DNA of 18,813 nt. It comes from WFZT01 sp964398355 (lineage in GTDB: Bacteria; Hydrothermota; Hydrothermia; B15-G9; WFZT01). The notes beneath the pieces were generated by a model. That model was given only the letters and a program-made list of their open reading frames with translations. It did not search any database and was not told the origin of the DNA. Positions 15,463 through 18,813 of this stretch are shown piece by piece. Both the position numbers and the translations under genes were made by a program. The first letter of the stretch is position 1. The number at the start of each line of letters is the position of its first letter. The stretch covers positions 1 to 18,813 of the forward strand of contig CAYNMM010000062.1 of NCBI GenBank assembly GCA_964398355.1, in the 5' to 3' direction.

Positions 15463-16044
15463 ATGGTTGAAAAATTCGCATATTTAATTGGAACGTATCT
15501 GATTGGGGGAATTCCTTTCGGTTATCTGTTTGTTAAAATTTTAAAGGGGATTGATGTACGGACAGTCGGAAGCGGGAATATAGGTGCTACAAATGTTTAT
15601 AGGGCTGGAGGGCTATGGATTGCAATTCTTACGGGTATTTTTGATGTTCTAAAAGGATTTTTGCCAACCTATTTTGCCATTAAATTTTTCGGAATTAATT
15701 TCGCAGCAGTTACAGGTATAGTAGCTATTCTTGGACATTCCTTCACCGTTTACATGAGATTTAGAGGAGGGAAGGGGGTTGCCACAACCGTTGGAGCTTT
15801 TCTTGCGCTTTCCCCATCGGGAGTGCTCATTGGTATTGTTACATGGATTGTGGTTTTATTACTGACAAAAATAGTTTCAATTTCTTCGCTCGTGGCAGTA
15901 ACAGTGGGAGGAGTTTACATTTTCATTTCAACAACAAGCTATGTTTTAAAAGTGATTATTTTGTTTGTAATCATTATCATTTTTGTGAGGCACAGATCTA
16001 ACATAAGAAGGTTAATAAGAGGGGAGGAACCACGAATCAAATGA
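15463..16044 (+). CDS. plsY: Acyl phosphate:glycerol-3-phosphate acyltransferase PlsY
   Basis: PlsY transfers an acyl group from acyl phosphate to glycerol-3-phosphate, giving lysophosphatidate at the inner membrane. The 193-residue protein has the usual length and motifs: GSGNIGATNVYRAGG (36-50), GHSFTVYMRFRGGKGVATT (91-109, the phosphate-binding GGKG) and a C-terminal RHRSNIRRL. Several hydrophobic helices alternate with these loops. It overlaps gpsA by 4 nt (ATGA), pairing the enzyme with the one that makes its acceptor substrate. It probably heads the plus-strand operon. Confidence 0.96.
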   Translation: MVEKFAYLIGTYLIGGIPFGYLFVKILKGIDVRTVGSGNIGATNVYRAGGLWIAILTGIFDVLKGFLPTYFAIKFFGINFAAVTGIVAILGHSFTVYMRFRGGKGVATTVGAFLALSPSGVLIGIVTWIVVLLLTKIVSISSLVAVTVGGVYIFISTTSYVLKVIILFVIIIIFVRHRSNIRRLIRGEEPRIK

Positions 16045-17027
16045 AAGTTGGATTTCTTGGAGCCGGTTCATGGGGTATTACACTTGCGAATTTACTTGCG
16101 GGTAAAGGTGTGGAGACTATTCTATGGGAACACAGGGAGGAAAGGTGTAGGATGCTCCGAAGAGAGCGGAGAGACCCGATGCGATTTGGCGATTTCATTT
16201 TTCCAGATAGTATGGAATTTACAAGTAATGTAGAGGACGTTCTTGCCGTTGATCTTCTTGTTTTTGCTGTCCCTTCTCAATCTGTGCGGGAGACTGCCAG
16301 AAAGATTAAAGGGAAACCTTATCCAGAGAATATTTTAAGTGTGGTTAAGGGCATAGAAATTGCAACTCTTATGAGGATTTCTGAAGTGATTTCTGAAGAG
16401 CTCGGGGAAGTGGAGATAGCGGTACTTTCAGGTCCCTCTATCGCCAGGGAGGTTTTAAGAAATCTTCCAACGTCTGTGGTGGTTGCTTCCGAAAATTTAT
16501 CCTTTGCTGAGAGGATACAGAAGCTGTTTAATACGAGCAGATTCCGTGTTTATCGCTGGTTTGACGTTAAGGGGGTGGAGCTGGGAGGAGCTTTGAAAAA
16601 TGTGATAGCAATTGCGGCAGGAGCAGTGGATAGCCTGAATCTTGGAGCCAACGCAAAAGGCGCTTTGATAACGAGAGGAATAGCGGAAATAACGAGATTG
16701 GGACTTGCACTTGGAGCAGATGTGAGGACGTTTGCAGGATTGTCAGGGATTGGTGATCTTATTACAACCTGTTTTTCCAGATTTTCCAGGAATCGGTATG
16801 TGGGTGAGCAACTGGGGATGGGTAAGAGGATTGGAGATATTTTGGCAAGCATGGTAGAAGTGGCAGAAGGGGTTTACACAACAGAGGCCGCCTATCGATT
16901 ATCCCGAAAATATGAGATAAGCATGCCCATTACAGAGGCAGTTTATAGAATTCTGAAGGGGGAATTTACCCCCATTGAAGCTATGAATTGGCTGTTGGCG
17001 AGGGAGTTGAAGCTTGAACACTATTAG
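16041..17027 (+). CDS. gpsA: Glycerol-3-phosphate dehydrogenase [NAD(P)+]
   Basis: GpsA reduces dihydroxyacetone phosphate to sn-glycerol-3-phosphate for phospholipid synthesis in the cytosol. The 328-residue protein shows the Rossmann loop GFLGAGSWG (4-12), SVVKGIE (100-106), LSGPSIARE (129-137), the catalytic lysine region LGGALKNVIAIAAG (181-194, Lys186) and GLSGIGDLITTC (233-244). It is full length. The start overlaps plsY by 4 nt with GGGGAGG about 15 nt upstream, so translation is likely coupled. Its last codons contain the -35 of the rpmE promoter. Confidence 0.96.
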   Translation: MKVGFLGAGSWGITLANLLAGKGVETILWEHREERCRMLRRERRDPMRFGDFIFPDSMEFTSNVEDVLAVDLLVFAVPSQSVRETARKIKGKPYPENILSVVKGIEIATLMRISEVISEELGEVEIAVLSGPSIAREVLRNLPTSVVVASENLSFAERIQKLFNTSRFRVYRWFDVKGVELGGALKNVIAIAAGAVDSLNLGANAKGALITRGIAEITRLGLALGADVRTFAGLSGIGDLITTCFSRFSRNRYVGEQLGMGKRIGDILASMVEVAEGVYTTEAAYRLSRKYEISMPITEAVYRILKGEFTPIEAMNWLLARELKLEHY

Positions 17028-17035
17028 AGTATAAT
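17007..17035 (+). promoter_or_regulatory. Internal promoter before rpmE
   Basis: TTGAAG (17007-17012) inside the gpsA end, exactly 17 nt, TATAAT (17030-17035). It gives a leader of about 30 nt carrying AAAGGAG (17055-17061) before the ATG at 17073. Confidence 0.65.
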
Positions 17036-17072
17036 AAATTCTAAATTTTCCCCGAAAGGAGAGTGAAATAAA

Positions 17073-17282
17073 ATGAAAAAGGGAATTCATCCGAAATACT
17101 ATCCTGATGCGGTGATAAGATGTGCATGTGGGAACGTTGTTGTCACTGGATCTACCAGGAAGGAAATAAAGGTAGAGGTTTGTTCAAAATGTCATCCATT
17201 CTACACCGGTGAATATAAGAGGACACTTGTGGACACCGGTGGTAGAATTGAGAAATTCCGTAAGAAATATGGGCTCAAGTAA
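17073..17282 (+). CDS. rpmE: 50S ribosomal protein L31, zinc-binding form
   Basis: The 69-residue protein is L31 of the large subunit: MKKGIHPKYYPDAV start, CACG (Cys17, Cys19) and CSKCHPFYTG (Cys37, Cys40) forming the zinc site. The cysteines mark the C+ type that can store zinc; no cysteine-free copy is visible here. It has its own promoter and ribosome site, and its last 14 nt overlap the SPOR lipoprotein gene. Confidence 0.96.
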   Translation: MKKGIHPKYYPDAVIRCACGNVVVTGSTRKEIKVEVCSKCHPFYTGEYKRTLVDTGGRIEKFRKKYGLK

Positions 17283-17892
17283 AAAAATATTAATAACAAT
17301 CTTTGTTATCGGGGGGCTTTTGACTTTAAACTCCTGTGCAAAGAGGAAGGAGGTTAAGCAACAAACCCAGATTACGGTTCCACCTCCAGAGAGTACACAT
17401 GTATATACACCAAAACAGGCTAATGTGGAAACAACGAAGACGGCAGTAAAAAAGAAGCAGAATATAAATTTTGAGGGACCGGTGGTTGTTTTTGAGAGTG
17501 ATACTGGTAAGAAAAAAGATACAGTCCAGGTGGTTTTACCTCAGGAAGTGGCTACAGTGCCTGAGACAACATCAGCAATTCCTGAGACAACAGCCAATCA
17601 AGTTCCCGTTGTTACTCCATCAGACAATGAACAGATCCAGGAGCCGGAAAAGGTTTTTGGCTACAGAGTTCAAATTTTTGCTACACTGAAAAAGGAGAAT
17701 GCTCAAAGGGTTGCCAGAGAAGCGAGAAAGGTGCTCTCAAAGCCCGTTTACATTGAGTATATTCCTCCATTCTACAAGGTGAGGGTGGGTGATTTCAAGA
17801 GCCGGGATGATGCGGAAGAATACAAAGAATATTTGAGAGCCAATGGTTATCCTGATGCGTTTGTAGTTGAAACTGAAATAAAGACCCATTGA
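17269..17892 (+). CDS. SPOR-domain lipoprotein
   Basis: The 207-residue product begins with a lipoprotein signal, a hydrophobic stretch ending LTLNSC with lipidated Cys23. A disordered Pro/Thr/Val-rich region follows (about 25-127, including two PETT copies near 98-108). Residues about 130-203 form a SPOR domain (GYRVQIFATLKKENA, FYKVRVGDFKSRDDA), which binds denuded peptidoglycan glycans at division sites or cell tips. A longer frame starts at 17209, but the ATG at 17269 is chosen because the signal peptide starts there. It overlaps the rpmE end by 14 nt and the rdgB start by 4 nt. Role: probably envelope or division related; the exact partner is unknown. Confidence 0.85.
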   Translation: MGSSKKILITIFVIGGLLTLNSCAKRKEVKQQTQITVPPPESTHVYTPKQANVETTKTAVKKKQNINFEGPVVVFESDTGKKKDTVQVVLPQEVATVPETTSAIPETTANQVPVVTPSDNEQIQEPEKVFGYRVQIFATLKKENAQRVAREARKVLSKPVYIEYIPPFYKVRVGDFKSRDDAEEYKEYLRANGYPDAFVVETEIKTH

Positions 17893-18485
17893 GAAAACTC
17901 CTTGTCGCGACAAAGAACCCCGATAAATTCCGGGAGATAAAACATCTTCTTAAAGATGTGGATATTAAGTTGCTTTCTTTGATCGATTTCCATGAGATGG
18001 AGGGCGCAGAGGAGGATGGCTTAACCTTATTAGAAAATTCCCAAAAGAAGGCCGAAGAAGCTTTCAGAGCTACGGGAATTCCATCAGTGGCTGATGACAC
18101 AGGATTGGTTGTTGAAGCCCTTCAAGGAATGCCTGGAGTATTTTCTGCGAGATTCGCTGGCCCTGACGCAACGTATGTGGATAACCGCAGAAAACTTTTG
18201 AAATTGCTGCACGGGGTGAATGACAGACGCGCAAAATTTGTTACAGTGGTAACCTACGTAAGAGCAGAGAATGAAATTTTCCATTTCATAGGAGAAGTTG
18301 AAGGATTTATAACTGTCGAAGAACGTGGCAATCAGGGGTTTGGATACGACTCCATTTTTCTTTATCCTCCGATGGGAATAACATTTGCGGAAATGTCCAT
18401 GGAGCTCAAGAACAAGCTTAGTCACAGGTCAAGGGCATTTAGAGAGTTTAAAAAATTTTTGATTAATGAAGGCCGTATTTCTTGA
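17889..18485 (+). CDS. rdgB: XTP/dITP diphosphatase (RdgB/HAM1 family)
   Basis: This house-cleaning enzyme hydrolyses dITP, XTP and ITP to monophosphates, keeping deaminated purines out of DNA and RNA. The 198-residue protein has the full family set: LLVATKNPDKFREIK (4-18), VADDTGLVVEAL, the GFGYDSIFLYPPMG substrate loop and C-terminal KLSHRSRAF. The likely start is a TTG at 17889 overlapping the upstream TGA (TTGA); no ATG fits the homology, and low initiation from TTG may be offset by coupling. The 3' end overlaps the next gene by 20 nt. Confidence 0.95.
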   Translation: MRKLLVATKNPDKFREIKHLLKDVDIKLLSLIDFHEMEGAEEDGLTLLENSQKKAEEAFRATGIPSVADDTGLVVEALQGMPGVFSARFAGPDATYVDNRRKLLKLLHGVNDRRAKFVTVVTYVRAENEIFHFIGEVEGFITVEERGNQGFGYDSIFLYPPMGITFAEMSMELKNKLSHRSRAFREFKKFLINEGRIS

Positions 18486-18813
18486 CCGGGATGGTACCAT
18501 AATAAGAGATGTCGGCTACATAAACTCCCCTGAGTACATCAGATTTTTACCAGGTGCAATTGAAGGATTAAAAAAAATTAGGTCACTTGGTTTTTCTATA
18601 TTTATTGTCACGAACCAATCGGGAATAAATAGGGGATACTTTTCATTTGAAAGATACAGGATTATTACATTGGAGATATTAAACAGGTTGAGTATGGAGC
18701 ATATCTGGGTCAAAGATGTAATTTTTTGCCCTTACCATCCTTCTGTAAGGTCAGGATGTCGAAAACCGTCACCTTTCATGATATTGCGATTAAAAGACAA
18801 ATATCCGAAGATA
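18466..18813 (+). CDS. HAD phosphatase, GmhB/histidinol-phosphatase type, 3' end outside window
   Basis: From the ATG at 18466 an open frame runs 116 codons to the window edge. MKAVFLDRDGTI gives the HAD motif I with nucleophile Asp7 and acid Asp9, VTNQSGINRGYF (48-59) is motif II with the GmhB-type extension, and CRKPSPFMI (98-106) includes the motif III lysine (Lys100). This is the GmhB/HisB-N subclass, which removes the 7-phosphate of heptose bisphosphate (LPS core) or phosphate from histidinol phosphate. The usual CPHHP...CxC zinc site appears here as CPYHP (88-92) and SGC (96-98), so two expected ligands look changed. No Shine-Dalgarno is clear; the 20-nt overlap with rdgB suggests coupling. 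Confidence 0.82.
   Translation, partial: MKAVFLDRDGTIIRDVGYINSPEYIRFLPGAIEGLKKIRSLGFSIFIVTNQSGINRGYFSFERYRIITLEILNRLSMEHIWVKDVIFCPYHPSVRSGCRKPSPFMILRLKDKYPKI

Noticed and set aside
1..18813. CRISPR array, phage or defence island
   Set aside because: No regularly spaced repeats, integrase, toxin-antitoxin pair or nuclease cluster was found on either strand.

Overview
The window is a gene-dense piece of a bacterial chromosome, judged by eye to be AT-rich and about 40% GC. It contains no phage, plasmid, transposase or CRISPR genes. An LptA/OstA-like protein indicates a double-membrane bacterium. A large secreted beta-propeller ends in a type IX secretion sorting tail, which points to the FCB (Bacteroidetes/Chlorobi-like) side of the tree or a neighbouring candidate phylum. 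Lys/Glu/Arg/Ile-rich proteins, an archaeal-type RNA ligase, a methionine synthase split from its reactivation domain as in Thermotoga, and a long-tailed TrmB suggest a thermophile, for example from a WOR-3-like lineage. That placement is inference; no rRNA gene is present to test it.

Layout. Positions 1-3382 (minus strand) hold three tightly packed genes in the order RNA ligase, thiI, lptA-like, each overlapping the next. A 780-bp gap follows (3383-4201) with a degenerate GC-rich repeat block. Positions 4202-10938 (minus) hold a second operon: a PpiD/SurA-like membrane chaperone, a free-standing MetH reactivation domain, MetH without that domain, and a homocysteine methyltransferase/methylenetetrahydrofolate reductase fusion. 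Upstream of it lie tRNA-Ala(GGC) and tRNA-Lys(UUU), also on the minus strand, with their own promoter.

The plus strand then carries a 696-residue LVIVD-type propeller protein (11728-13818), a perfect 19-bp-arm palindrome, tRNA-Arg(ACG) and a small DUF5683-like membrane protein. TrmB (minus) diverges from plsY at 15397-15462. From plsY on, the plus strand reads plsY, gpsA, rpmE, a SPOR lipoprotein, rdgB and a gmhB-like phosphatase that runs off the right edge.

How the genes fit together. The met operon would reduce methylene-THF to methyl-THF, pass the methyl group through cobalamin to homocysteine, and rescue oxidised cobalamin with the separate reactivation protein. PlsY and GpsA make lysophosphatidate from acyl phosphate and dihydroxyacetone phosphate, the first steps of membrane lipid synthesis. 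ThiI, TrmB, the RNA ligase and three tRNA genes give the window a tRNA-maturation flavour.

The least ordinary features are the RNA ligase/thiI coupling, three ATG starts 6-11 nt from a -10 box with no Shine-Dalgarno (apparent leaderless or nearly leaderless mRNAs), the back-to-back trmB/plsY promoters, the MITE-like repeat block and the perfect palindrome. I saw no clearly new defence or mobile system.
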